In this document: in pieces, positions 17,796 to 26,539 of the stretch | Numbering within the stretch: position 1 is the first letter of the stretch | Layout of the letters: the number at the start of each line of letters is the position of its first letter | Origin: Bacillota bacterium | Lineage (GTDB): Bacteria; Bacillota; Clostridia; Acetivibrionales; DSM-1351 | Length of the DNA: 41,982 nt | Assembly (NCBI GenBank): GCA_023412275.1 | Contig: JAEYNY010000172.1 | Location: forward strand, 1-41,982 | Direction: 5' to 3' | Translations under genes and position numbers: made by a program | The notes under the pieces: generated by a model | The model's input: the letters and a program-made list of their open reading frames with translations, nothing else | Databases searched by the model: none | Told to the model about the DNA's origin: nothing

Positions 17796-17810
17796 CTATC
17801 TGCAGATATA
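17796..17810 (+). repeat. Palindromic repeat copy 4 (5' flank of precursor B)
   Basis: CTATCTGCAGATATA, the exact reverse complement of copies 1 and 3. On the - strand its first bases overlap a possible -10 element TATATC, which suits an operator. Confidence 0.85.
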
Positions 17811-17837
17811 ATGTTTAATAACCTTATAACCAACTCA

Positions 17838-18128
17838 CTATTTTGTTAAAAATATTTCACAGGTTTCAAAATCTATATTCCACACATATCCCTCAATACT
17901 CTTCCATTTATACTTTTCATACATCTTATCCCACCATGCCTGCAGATTTAACGTAACTTTGCCCAATTCGGATATCATTTTATCCTGCATAATTTCTTTT
18001 TTCTCAGTAGAGAGTAAATCATTCTCCAAGGTGGCTGCAAGCTCATCAATTCCAATTTTTCTTTCAAAAAGTATTAATAATTCATTTTTTTCTTCTTCGG
18101 TGACGGTGCCAACTAATTCTTTAGTCAT
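17838..18128 (-). CDS. CXXX-repeat peptide modification accessory protein
   Basis: A 96-residue soluble, acidic, mostly helical protein. It starts LVGTVTEEEKNELLILFERKIGIDELA and ends with WWDKMYEKYKWKSIEGYVWNIDFETCEIFL. I match this from memory to a small family annotated as a CXXX-repeat peptide modification system protein. Its position between maturase and precursors supports a role in the same pathway, perhaps as a leader-binding or substrate-delivery partner, but no RRE-like winged helix is evident and the role is inferred. ATG follows AAAGGAAG. The gap to the maturase stop is 18 bases, so they are one operon. Confidence 0.8.
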   Translation of the reverse strand: MTKELVGTVTEEEKNELLILFERKIGIDELAATLENDLLSTEKKEIMQDKMISELGKVTLNLQAWWDKMYEKYKWKSIEGYVWNIDFETCEIFLTK

Positions 18129-18146
18129 AATAAGAACTTCCTTTCC

Positions 18147-20273
18147 TTATATTTTTAGTAACTTTTCCAATGGGTCGTTATAATCAATTTTGTTTAATGT
18201 GTTTTCAAATTGATGGTAGCTATTTTCTTTGAGTAGTCTTTGTAGCTTCATGGAATGTTCTCTTTCTATATGGCTTATTACGCACTGGATTTTAGAAGGC
18301 GTATTTATCTCATTTGTCATTTTTTTGTTTAGATATTTACATCTGTTACAGTTGTAAACATCACAGGCAGAGCAAATAGGTGAATTTCCCAACTGGAGCA
18401 GTTGGGGATTTTTTATATTAATACCATCGGAGATAGTACCTATGTGACAATCCGGGTCATCAAAGTAAAATGCCGGACATATATAGATTCTTCCGTTTGG
18501 TGCAAGTGCAAAAGTATTGGTGCCTGCGTCACAGTTTTTCATAGCATTTAAATTCCATATATCGGTTAATATATTTATTTCAATTTCTTCACCTTGGTTG
18601 TACTTTTCTGCAACAAAATCAACCATTTTTGCTAACTGAATTTTGTACCGCGTAGCATCTTGGTCATTCCATTCATTAATATCTTCAATCTCTAGATTTA
18701 TTCTGTAGACCACACTGAAAAGCTTCTCTATTAATTCATATAAGTTATGTATGTTATTCCTGTTAAGAAGTAAAATGCCGGGAGCTTCTTCATCTAAATT
18801 ATCTGCACAGTTGTCATATATTGATATTGCATTGCCGGATTGTCCTGATTTATCAATAGTAAGGTATTCCTGATATTTTACTTCATTTACTCCCTGTGGT
18901 GTTCCTAGAAATACAGGTGTAAAGTCCTTAGTCTCACAAAATGCAATACCCTTTTCTAAAACATCGGGAGCCATGATATTATTAGTAGATTTTGTGTTTC
19001 TATAGGAACAATGTGGTGTTATGTTATCTGAGGTTATAAATTGCATGTATTTATTTTCTTGATGCGCTCTTTCCATTGCTATTTTTGTTCTTTCAGAAGG
19101 CAAACCTGTTAATTTTTCAAACTTTCCCCAGAAATATTTGTTTGCCCGAACAGTTGCTTTATGAATATTGCATAAATATATAGCCCTTTGATAAATAGTA
19201 TCAGTGTCTGCCATGTCGTAATTGCAACCCTGACACCAAGCACAGCCACTGGCCACTTCACAATTGACACATTCTAGCGGACTTTGACTTTTTAGACTTA
19301 ATGCTTGAAAGGGTCTTAGTTTGTCCTGATTAATCCCGCTATTTGAGTTTCCTACGCATATTGCTTTCCGGTTATTTAGACTAATACTGTAAAACCTTAC
19401 GCATGGATAAAAGTTGCCGTCACAGTCAATTGCCAGCATTTTGCCGGCACCACAAAAATTTTTGTCAATATCTTCTTCTGTAAGGGGGTGGCCAGTGCCG
19501 GGGTCAAAAAATCTTACAGAATATTCATCCCACAGATTGTTTTCTAGGACATAGTCAGCAAGCTCCCTGAGCTGCTGTTCCATAATTATGTCGTCGCCTT
19601 CCTTCCACACATCCTCAAACACTACATTGGCGGCTACAGTTTTTATACCGTTATCCCAAAGACTTATGATACTGTCCTTAAGATAGGGAATGTCATCGTG
19701 GGAAAAGGTAGCCTTTGAAGATGAGTTAGGGAATTGGCTAAGCCATAGAGGAACATTTTTAATTACATCTTCATAAGATCCACTGCCATCCGGCTTTACT
19801 CTTTGTAAGTCATGTTTCATTTTATTTCCGTCTACACTCAAACCTATGGAAAGGTGGTACTTATTCTTTTTAATATATTTTTGTACTGCCGGTGTACCAT
19901 AAAGAAGACCATTACTTGAAAAAGATAATCTGTAGCTGTTGAACCAGGGATGGTCAAGGAGGAATGTTTGCTGCTTGATATAGTCAGTTATTTTGTCCAC
20001 CAGCTCAATTTCCAAAAAGGCCTCTCCACCGATAAATTCCCATATTACTGATTTTTCATTAAAAGTCTCTCTTTCAGAAAGTAAATAGTCCACTACCTTT
20101 TTCGCAGTTTCAAAGGTCATTTTTTTAAAGCTGTTTTTACCTGTCATATAGCAGTATTTACAGGCAAGGTTACAATCTTCTGTTACGCAGAAGGTTATGG
20201 TCTTTGGAATACCATCCAGACCTTCCCATGCATGGGCTAGACTTCCCATTTTGATACTTGTACTATTTCCCAC
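18147..20273 (-). CDS. Two-part radical SAM/SPASM peptide maturase
   Basis: A 708-residue enzyme predicted to modify the CXXX precursors. Residues 1-240 are a radical SAM domain with the [4Fe-4S] motif CNLACKYC (C34, C38, C41) and IGGEAF at 81-86. Residues about 270-370 are a SPASM domain with C274, C284, C291, C306, C335, C338, C344, C347, C350 and C368, enough for auxiliary clusters. Residues about 400-708 form a second half that lacks CX3CX2C but has its own SPASM-like Cys set: C581, C599, C609, C634, C637, C642, C645 and C664. It thus looks like a fusion of an active enzyme with a degenerate copy or with a second maturase protein. GTG start behind AAGGAGTG, which overlaps the protease stop. 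Confidence 0.9.
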   Translation of the reverse strand: MGNSTSIKMGSLAHAWEGLDGIPKTITFCVTEDCNLACKYCYMTGKNSFKKMTFETAKKVVDYLLSERETFNEKSVIWEFIGGEAFLEIELVDKITDYIKQQTFLLDHPWFNSYRLSFSSNGLLYGTPAVQKYIKKNKYHLSIGLSVDGNKMKHDLQRVKPDGSGSYEDVIKNVPLWLSQFPNSSSKATFSHDDIPYLKDSIISLWDNGIKTVAANVVFEDVWKEGDDIIMEQQLRELADYVLENNLWDEYSVRFFDPGTGHPLTEEDIDKNFCGAGKMLAIDCDGNFYPCVRFYSISLNNRKAICVGNSNSGINQDKLRPFQALSLKSQSPLECVNCEVASGCAWCQGCNYDMADTDTIYQRAIYLCNIHKATVRANKYFWGKFEKLTGLPSERTKIAMERAHQENKYMQFITSDNITPHCSYRNTKSTNNIMAPDVLEKGIAFCETKDFTPVFLGTPQGVNEVKYQEYLTIDKSGQSGNAISIYDNCADNLDEEAPGILLLNRNNIHNLYELIEKLFSVVYRINLEIEDINEWNDQDATRYKIQLAKMVDFVAEKYNQGEEIEINILTDIWNLNAMKNCDAGTNTFALAPNGRIYICPAFYFDDPDCHIGTISDGINIKNPQLLQLGNSPICSACDVYNCNRCKYLNKKMTNEINTPSKIQCVISHIEREHSMKLQRLLKENSYHQFENTLNKIDYNDPLEKLLKI

Positions 20274-20277
20274 TTTA

Positions 20278-20973
20278 TCACTCCTTTTTTAAAAGTCCCT
20301 TTTGCAAGGCTTCTGTAGCTTCCTTATAGGAAAGATTATTCTTATCTTTTAATATCCCGGCAAGATGCCCTGATATATATGCTGCTGACAGGCTTGTACC
20401 GCTTACATTTTGAATGTCAGGTATCCCTTGTAAGCACTGTATACCGTCAATTCCCGCAGGAGCACAGAAAAAACCATTTTTATATGAGTATTGCATACAA
20501 TCATCAAAGTTGTCTGACTTTACTCCAATAACTCCTTTGAGGTAAGCGGGGTAGGAGACCCTATGCAAATTATCAGCAGCAGCTACCAACGTTATATTGA
20601 GTCTTTTTGCCTCTTTTACTATTTTTCTCAGAGGAAATATGTATCTTTTATTCACAGTACCCAGACTCATATGTATAATGTCAGGATTGTAGTCAAATAC
20701 CTGACTTAGGGAATATGCAAGTATTCTTCCGTCTGATGAAAGGTTCTCGTCAAGTATATTTACACTTATAAATTCAACATCATTGCAAATATAGTGTATT
20801 ATGGCAGATACTATCGTACCGTGAAGGTTTCTCACGGGAAGGGTACTGTTTTCTTCTATATATCCTTCACTGTTAATACCAAAACCTATTGAGTGTATCA
20901 CACACTTATTCAGATTACACATCTGTGTATTTATCCCGCTATCAATTACAGCAATCTTAATTTTCTTGCCCAA
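20278..20973 (-). CDS. Compact cytoplasmic subtilisin-like (S8) protease of the RiPP locus
   Basis: A 231-residue S8 serine protease with the full catalytic set: D11 in VIDSGI, H51 in NLHGTIVSAII, oxyanion N135 in AAADN, and S194 in SGTSLSAAYISGH. It has no signal peptide and no pro-domain and is shorter than most subtilases, so it probably works inside the cell. In this operon the likely task is removal of the precursor leader before export, because the ABC transporter lacks a C39 protease domain. It starts at TTG with AAAGGA only one or two bases before it, an unusually tight spacing, so the start is not certain. Ten bases separate it from the transporter gene. Confidence 0.88.
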   Translation of the reverse strand: MGKKIKIAVIDSGINTQMCNLNKCVIHSIGFGINSEGYIEENSTLPVRNLHGTIVSAIIHYICNDVEFISVNILDENLSSDGRILAYSLSQVFDYNPDIIHMSLGTVNKRYIFPLRKIVKEAKRLNITLVAAADNLHRVSYPAYLKGVIGVKSDNFDDCMQYSYKNGFFCAPAGIDGIQCLQGIPDIQNVSGTSLSAAYISGHLAGILKDKNNLSYKEATEALQKGLLKKE

Positions 20974-20983
20974 TTCCTTTATA

Positions 20984-22759
20984 TCAAATCACATCCCTGC
21001 TATTGTCATTTATAAGCTCTACTTCAGCTTGGTACAGATTTTTGTACACTTTATTGGTATGAATTAATGAATGGTGGCTCCCACGACCAACTACTTTTCC
21101 ATTATCCATTACATATATGACATCAGCTTCTATTATTGTAGAAAGTCGGTGAGCTATCAGTACTACGGTACAATCCTTAGCTAAGGTGTCAATTGCCTTT
21201 TTTATATAAAATTGGGATTCGTTATCCAAGGAAGAGGTTGCCTCGTCAAAAAGAATTATCTTTGATTTTTTTAAAAAGGCTCTGGCTATAGCTATCCTTT
21301 GCCGTTGACCACCTGAAAGATTTACACCGTTTTCTCCAATCACAGAATCATATTTATCAGGTAAGGATTCAATATAATCATGTATATAAGCACGTTTGCA
21401 GGCACTTTCTATTTCCTGCTGAGAGGCATCCGGGTTTGCAAGTAACAGATTTTCTTTTATGGATACTGTAAATAGTACAGGCTCTTGTCGTACGACTGAA
21501 ATATGCCTGCGTAAATCTTCTTCCCTGATTTCATTTATTTCTGTGTGGTCAATGAATATATGTCCATTACAGGGTTGATAAAGTCGCAGCAATAAATTGA
21601 AGACAGTTGTTTTGCCGCTTCCGCTGCTTCCTACTATGGCTGTCCTGCTTTTGGACGGAATGTTTATAGTTACGTTATCCAGTACATTTACTTGACTTTC
21701 ATAACTGAAGGAAATATTTTCAAATTTAATTTCTCCATTACTATTATCTATACTTTTTTCACCAAACTTCTCATGGGAATAGGTAAGGCCGTCTATCAAG
21801 TGAAATATTCTTTCAAGTGAATTCATAACCTGTTGTAAATTCAAGTTAAATCTGCTTATGCTTAAAAGTGATCCTGAAAATTGACCGGAGTATGAATTGA
21901 AGGCAATAAAATACTTTATGTCTAATGAGCCGTTTACAACGAACATTCCTCCCACTAAAACCACTGCGATATGTGTTATCTGGTTTACAATATCAGAGAG
22001 GGCCTGGGACTTTGCACCAAGCAAAATTACACCTATAATCATTTCTTTTAATTTGCCTGCAATCTGTGTAAATGATTCGAACTTGTCTTTTTTAATCCCT
22101 AAGCTTTTTACTTCCCTTATGCCCCAGATGGTTTGGCCTGAGTCGCTAAAGTATTTATCATTCAATTTGGATAATTGTTTATTACCGGCCCTGATTTTTT
22201 TCCCATATTTATTAAAGATGTAAAAAGATGCAGGAAAAGTAATTATAACTATCAAAGCCAGTTTAACGCTTATGGTAAATACGGTTATTCCTACGGCTAT
22301 AAGACGTATGATATCAACGACCGTATTTATTAGTGTGTTCGTAATAGCATTTGCAACTTCACCTGCATCTCCATGTAATCTGGACATTAATTCACCATTA
22401 TTTATTTCATCATAAGCTTTCACAGGAAGATCCAGAATAGCTTTGTACATATCCCTTTTTAAGTCGAATATTATATTTTGGTTTAATGAAGAGAAGATAT
22501 GTGATTGTAAATATGAAAGAATGCTTGCAAGGATACCAAGTAACAGACTGTACACTATATTGGGTATGGCACTAGCCAGGCTTTTCTGAAAAAAGCTGTC
22601 CAATATTCCACCCCAAAACAGAGGCTGAGCTATTCCTATTCCTATGCCACTGAGTATACATACAAAAGCCAGTATGAATTTGGTTTTGTATGAGAATACA
22701 TATTTTAAAGCTCTTTTAAGTAAGTTTATATCTTCTCGCTTGAAAAATTTTATCGTCAT
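20984..22759 (-). CDS. ABC transporter, fused membrane and ATPase domains (peptide exporter)
   Basis: A 591-residue half-transporter of the type that works as a homodimer. The N-terminal 310 residues have six membrane segments. The C-terminal ATPase shows Walker A GSSGSGKTT, signature LSGGQRQR, Walker B IILFDEATSSLD and the H-loop AHRLS. There is no N-terminal C39 peptidase, so leader cleavage must be done elsewhere, plausibly by the S8 protease next to it. ATG at 22759 is chosen because GTGGGGA precedes it by seven bases; an in-frame TTG at 22834 has no ribosome site. It is the first gene of the RiPP operon and is probably the exporter of the modified peptides. Confidence 0.9.
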   Translation of the reverse strand: MTIKFFKREDINLLKRALKYVFSYKTKFILAFVCILSGIGIGIAQPLFWGGILDSFFQKSLASAIPNIVYSLLLGILASILSYLQSHIFSSLNQNIIFDLKRDMYKAILDLPVKAYDEINNGELMSRLHGDAGEVANAITNTLINTVVDIIRLIAVGITVFTISVKLALIVIITFPASFYIFNKYGKKIRAGNKQLSKLNDKYFSDSGQTIWGIREVKSLGIKKDKFESFTQIAGKLKEMIIGVILLGAKSQALSDIVNQITHIAVVLVGGMFVVNGSLDIKYFIAFNSYSGQFSGSLLSISRFNLNLQQVMNSLERIFHLIDGLTYSHEKFGEKSIDNSNGEIKFENISFSYESQVNVLDNVTINIPSKSRTAIVGSSGSGKTTVFNLLLRLYQPCNGHIFIDHTEINEIREEDLRRHISVVRQEPVLFTVSIKENLLLANPDASQQEIESACKRAYIHDYIESLPDKYDSVIGENGVNLSGGQRQRIAIARAFLKKSKIILFDEATSSLDNESQFYIKKAIDTLAKDCTVVLIAHRLSTIIEADVIYVMDNGKVVGRGSHHSLIHTNKVYKNLYQAEVELINDNSRDVI

Positions 22760-22885
22760 GATTGAGTCCCCACATTTATCTGTTAACTTGTTTCTATCTA
22801 TAAAAGAAAAGCGTAAACCAGACTGTCTAAACAAGGGTGTGTATGTGAATTAAATAGAATTGTATAATGATTGTATTTTATAAAT

Positions 22886-22914
22886 AATTTACCATGTAAG
22901 GGGTAAATTGTCAA
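22886..22914 (-). promoter_or_regulatory. Promoter with dyad operator for the RiPP operon
   Basis: On the - strand a perfect TTGACA (22909-22914) and TAAATT (22886-22891) are 17 bp apart. The inverted repeat TTTACC (22888-22893) and GGTAAA (22902-22907) fills the spacer, a typical place for a repressor site. It lies about 130 bases before the transporter start. Confidence 0.5.
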
Positions 22915-22963
22915 TTTATTACATTAACAGAAAGTTTGAGTTCACTATATATACCCTATATAC

Positions 22964-22993
22964 TTGTATTTGAGCGATAGCACAAAGTATAAA
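22964..22993 (+). promoter_or_regulatory. Possible promoter of the sigma factor gene
   Basis: TTGTAT at 22964-22969 and TATAAA at 22988-22993, 18 bp apart, about 70 bases before the sigma factor start. The gap 22760-23063 is a divergent promoter region, and I see nothing else in it. Confidence 0.35.
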
Positions 22994-23063
22994 TATTTAT
23001 TAACTTTCTATTAACCAATTCATAATTTTTATTACTATATATATGAAAGGTCGAGGTGATATA

Positions 23064-24683
23064 ATGGTGCACCAACAAAATGAGTACTCTAAAGAACTTG
23101 TAAACAGAATCCTGCAGGATTATATTGATAAAATATTCGCTTTTGCCTTAAAGCGAACCATGAATAGGGTAGATGCTGAAGACTTGGCCCAAGACATAGT
23201 GTTCGAGATACTTCGTTCAGCCTCTTCATTAAAAGACGAAAAGGCTTTTCATGGATGGTTATGGTCTATAGCCAAAAATACATGGAAAAGATGGGTATAC
23301 AAAAAGAGTAAACAAACAGTTGAGTCCTTGGATGGCTTAAATATGATTATGTTTGATTATAATGAAAACCTTGAGGATACAGTGGTATTCAAAGAAGATA
23401 TAAATGCATTGAGGAGAGAAATTTCTCTTTTATCACAAATTCAAAGAAGCATCACTATCATGTATTACATTGAAGATAAAAATTGTGAAGAGATTTCGGA
23501 TATTTTGAACATTTCAAAAGGAATGGTTAAACAACATTTGTTTAAGGTAAGAAAATTATTAAAGGACGGTGTTAATATGGTAAGAGAATATGGGGAAAAG
23601 AGTTATAATCCTAAAGATTTTGTCTTTGGTTTTTGGGGTGAATTGGGAACTATGTATTTTAAGATGTTTGAGCGTAAAATTCCTAAGAATATTGTAATGT
23701 CTGCATACAATAAGCCCATAACAATTGAAGAAATGAGTGTTGATATAGGAATCTCAAGACCATACCTTGAGGACGAACTAAAAATTCTTGTTGATGGAGA
23801 TGTAATTTGCAAGAATAAGGATGACATGTATCAAACTAATTTTATCATTATTTTAAAGGAAATACAGGATAGGATTGATAGGGTTCTTGCTGATAAGTGC
23901 CAAGCTTTTGCAATTAAACTTTCTGATAGTTTTAATAAAAATGAAAAGGAAATCCGTGATATTGGATTTGTCGGTGCAGATCTTAAGTGGGAAAAACTCT
24001 TATGGACATTTGTTCCAATGTCAATATTTTTAGCCTTAAACAAAATTCAATCTGAAATTTTAAATGAACCTCCTTTACTCAAAACAGGTATCCGTGGATG
24101 GCCTAATGCAAGGGAACGAGAACCACAGGAATGGGATTTTGGAGTATATAATCATAGTAATCCGAATAACAAACTGGGATATTGGAGTTGTAACTTTCAG
24201 ATATTCCCCAAAAATACTTCATATGTATTTGGGCCCAATGATATTGAACTAACTTTATTAAAAACTTTTTATGAGGGAGAGCACAATATATCTGAATATA
24301 ACGGTAATGAAATGGAGATTCTCGCAAACTTGATAGCACAGAGCTTTATAAAAAAAGGGAAACAGGGATTAACCCCAAATTTTATAGGATTGGACAATGT
24401 AAGTTTTTCTAAACTAATAAATCTAGAAAATCAAGAAAGGACATTTGTTTATGATGAATTAAAACATTTACTAAATGCTATTGTTGGAGTACTAGAAGGA
24501 GAAGTGCCGAAACATTTATGTGGGCAGATAGAATGCCATGCCTTTTTGGCACTGCTTTATATTGTTTCTCATGTAATGGAATACTTGAATAGTAGCAAGA
24601 TTTTAAATATTCCACACATCAATGAACGAAACACCACTGCCTTCTGTATGTTTAAGGATTCGTTGGGGCTAACACCCTTATAA
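23064..24683 (+). CDS. ECF-type sigma factor with a long C-terminal extension
   Basis: A 539-residue protein. Residues about 15-95 are sigma-70 region 2 (DYIDKIFAFALKRTMNR, DAEDLAQDIVFEIL, FHGWLWSIAKNTWKRW). Residues about 110-170 are region 4 with its helix-turn-helix (CEEISDILNISKGMVKQHLFKVRKLL). Normal ECF factors end there. This one continues for about 360 residues: a winged-helix-like stretch (TIEEMSVDIGISRPYLEDELKILVDGDVI), then a globular part I cannot assign. The extension may sense a ligand and so replace an anti-sigma factor. ATG at 23064 follows GAGGTGAT. It is divergent from the RiPP operon and could drive it, but this is inferred from position. Confidence 0.82.
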   Translation: MVHQQNEYSKELVNRILQDYIDKIFAFALKRTMNRVDAEDLAQDIVFEILRSASSLKDEKAFHGWLWSIAKNTWKRWVYKKSKQTVESLDGLNMIMFDYNENLEDTVVFKEDINALRREISLLSQIQRSITIMYYIEDKNCEEISDILNISKGMVKQHLFKVRKLLKDGVNMVREYGEKSYNPKDFVFGFWGELGTMYFKMFERKIPKNIVMSAYNKPITIEEMSVDIGISRPYLEDELKILVDGDVICKNKDDMYQTNFIIILKEIQDRIDRVLADKCQAFAIKLSDSFNKNEKEIRDIGFVGADLKWEKLLWTFVPMSIFLALNKIQSEILNEPPLLKTGIRGWPNAREREPQEWDFGVYNHSNPNNKLGYWSCNFQIFPKNTSYVFGPNDIELTLLKTFYEGEHNISEYNGNEMEILANLIAQSFIKKGKQGLTPNFIGLDNVSFSKLINLENQERTFVYDELKHLLNAIVGVLEGEVPKHLCGQIECHAFLALLYIVSHVMEYLNSSKILNIPHINERNTTAFCMFKDSLGLTPL

Positions 24684-24694
24684 ATTTAACTATG

Positions 24695-25684
24695 CTAGAT
24701 TCTCATTTTAAAAAATTCAATTAGTTCTTGTGTCAAAAGACGCTCTGCGTTAGCTAAGAACAGTATTTTATCCTTTAGATTTTCCATTAGTGATAAATTA
24801 TTGGATAAAATAGCTTTTACATATGTAAGCTGAATGATATTCCAACGATTTATTATATCCATAATTCTGTCCTGGAAATATTTAACATCTTCATTTTTTA
24901 CCTTTTTCAGGGCTCTAAAGCAAAAGTCCAATAATACAGAAAAGTCCTGCCGTTTTTCATATATATCAATGAGAATATACTTTAGCTTATCGCTTCTAAT
25001 ATCTATCAGAGAGGAGTTATGCAGATTAAACTGCTGATTTATAAGGTCATCGATATCATGCGCAAAATCCTCTATCATGTGGAACGAATTTTTACCGCCC
25101 ACAAGTTCAAATCTCTTTTTAATAGTATCAATGAGTGCTTCAGCTGCATTTGAACTTGGGGGTGTAATACATTCTGCTATGGAGATCCCTTGAATCCAAT
25201 CAATTGCTTCATCTAGTACTCCCAAAGATACATTTGACTGATCATAATAAGGGTCAGTAACTATTAGTTCATTTGAACCCGGATCGATTCTGACAGCTAT
25301 GGCATAGTGCGGGCCGTGATCTTTTTTATATGAGAGGTCCCATGGGATGTAATATGCATCAATTTTCAATATAACAAATACATTTTTAAGCAGCATATCT
25401 ATTAATAAGGAACGGTTATCCTTTTCTTCATAAAAGAATTGTATTTTAATGCCATGATGTTTTTTTAAGTCATTTAAATAATCGGTGGATAATAGAAGGT
25501 TATGACTAATATCCTTATTGGGATCGTTAATATATTTGAACTCCCATGAACTGAGAAAGCATAACTCAAAATCGCGACCTATTATTCCTGAATATGTAGC
25601 GATACAATCATAAAAACAATATCTGCTTGGGATACTATCTCCTCGAGGCCTGTAAACTTTTCTGTAATTCTTGCTATTCAACAT
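24695..25684 (-). CDS. BtrH/C39-like cysteine-protease-fold protein
   Basis: A 329-residue protein whose N-terminal 165 residues resemble the BtrH N-terminal / C39-like papain fold. A candidate triad is visible: C27 (or C23) in RYCFYDCIATY, H126 in DHGPHYAIAV and D144 in LIVTDPYYD. BtrH uses this fold as an acyltransferase; others are proteases. The C-terminal half is helical (about 175-329) with no clear motif. There is no signal peptide. The ATG follows AGAGGAG by eight to nine bases. It faces the sigma factor gene tail to tail with 11 bases between, and might add an acyl or cleavage step to the peptide pathway near by. The link is inferred. Confidence 0.72.
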   Translation of the reverse strand: MLNSKNYRKVYRPRGDSIPSRYCFYDCIATYSGIIGRDFELCFLSSWEFKYINDPNKDISHNLLLSTDYLNDLKKHHGIKIQFFYEEKDNRSLLIDMLLKNVFVILKIDAYYIPWDLSYKKDHGPHYAIAVRIDPGSNELIVTDPYYDQSNVSLGVLDEAIDWIQGISIAECITPPSSNAAEALIDTIKKRFELVGGKNSFHMIEDFAHDIDDLINQQFNLHNSSLIDIRSDKLKYILIDIYEKRQDFSVLLDFCFRALKKVKNEDVKYFQDRIMDIINRWNIIQLTYVKAILSNNLSLMENLKDKILFLANAERLLTQELIEFFKMRI

Positions 25685-25936
25685 GGCATGTTTCTCCTCT
25701 GTAATATATTATCGGGGGTTATGATGAGAGGTGAGATGTACTTCAGAACTTGATATGATGAGTATATGTCCTGAATCTATGAGAAGGGCTTCCCTAATAA
25801 TATATAATACTAAGTATAATAAAATTATACATTCCACTGTAAAAAATTACAACAAATGCTATTTAATTCTGATAGCTTTCTACAAAGGTGGAATTAGTGA
25901 GTTAGAAATTTTTTAGACATAATAATTTCCAAATTA

Positions 25937-25965
25937 ATAACAAATATGCAAATTAATGTTATAAT
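25937..25965 (+). promoter_or_regulatory. Promoter of the small secreted protein gene
   Basis: A perfect TATAAT at 25960-25965 with ATAACA 17 bp upstream, 32 bases before the ATG. The 312-base region 25685-25996 otherwise holds a low-quality reading frame of 61 codons that I do not accept as a gene. Confidence 0.45.
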
Positions 25966-25996
25966 GTTGTTAATTTAATTCTAAAGGAGGAAAAGT

Positions 25997-26515
25997 ATGT
26001 TTAAGATGAAACGTTTGTTATTTGTTATCATTTCAACTTTAATTTTCACAATGGCGTTTTCCACAATGGCGTTTGCAGTTGACGTGAATGCGGCGTCAGA
26101 GATCCAAAATACCGGGGATTCAGTTACTTTACCTGTTTATTGGTATCATCAGATAGTATCAGACCAACCGCTCTATCTGCATGACGCCGATACCGATACA
26201 TGGTATGACAGTGTAAAAGGTACCGTTGACATCAAGTGGACAAATCTTATACCCATTTTTAATTCCTTGACTGCTGATTTGCAGGTTTCAGATGGTACAT
26301 ACCAATTTACTCTGGTTACAACCGAAAGTTGTTCTCCGGATTCTATTGAGGGTACTTTCAATATCAAGAAAAATGGGGTATTGGTTGCATCCAACATCAA
26401 GGGTCAACTTTATGGACTAAATTTGGCAGAGGGTAACTATTTCAAATTTTATTCCGCTGATATGAAGTGGCACTTCAGTGCATATATTACCAAAAGAATT
26501 GATGGAACAATCTGA
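25997..26515 (+). CDS. Small secreted protein of unknown function
   Basis: A 172-residue protein with a clear Sec signal peptide: MFKMKRLLFVIISTLIF and further hydrophobic residues, likely cut after AFA at about residue 27. The mature part of about 145 residues is rich in beta-forming and aromatic residues (LPVYWYHQIVSD, TYQFTLVTTES, GNYFKFYSADMKWHFSAYI) and looks like a single beta-sandwich. Only one Cys remains. No family is recognised. ATG follows AAAGGAGG, and a strong terminator ends the unit, so it is a monocistronic gene. Confidence 0.85.
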   Translation: MFKMKRLLFVIISTLIFTMAFSTMAFAVDVNAASEIQNTGDSVTLPVYWYHQIVSDQPLYLHDADTDTWYDSVKGTVDIKWTNLIPIFNSLTADLQVSDGTYQFTLVTTESCSPDSIEGTFNIKKNGVLVASNIKGQLYGLNLAEGNYFKFYSADMKWHFSAYITKRIDGTI

Positions 26516-26539
26516 TATTACACAAGACCATTAATAATA

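Noticed and set aside
25731..25916. 61-codon reading frame in the gap before the secreted protein gene
   Set aside because: No ribosome site, no recognisable composition and very AT-rich; it overlaps the region expected to hold promoters of both neighbours.
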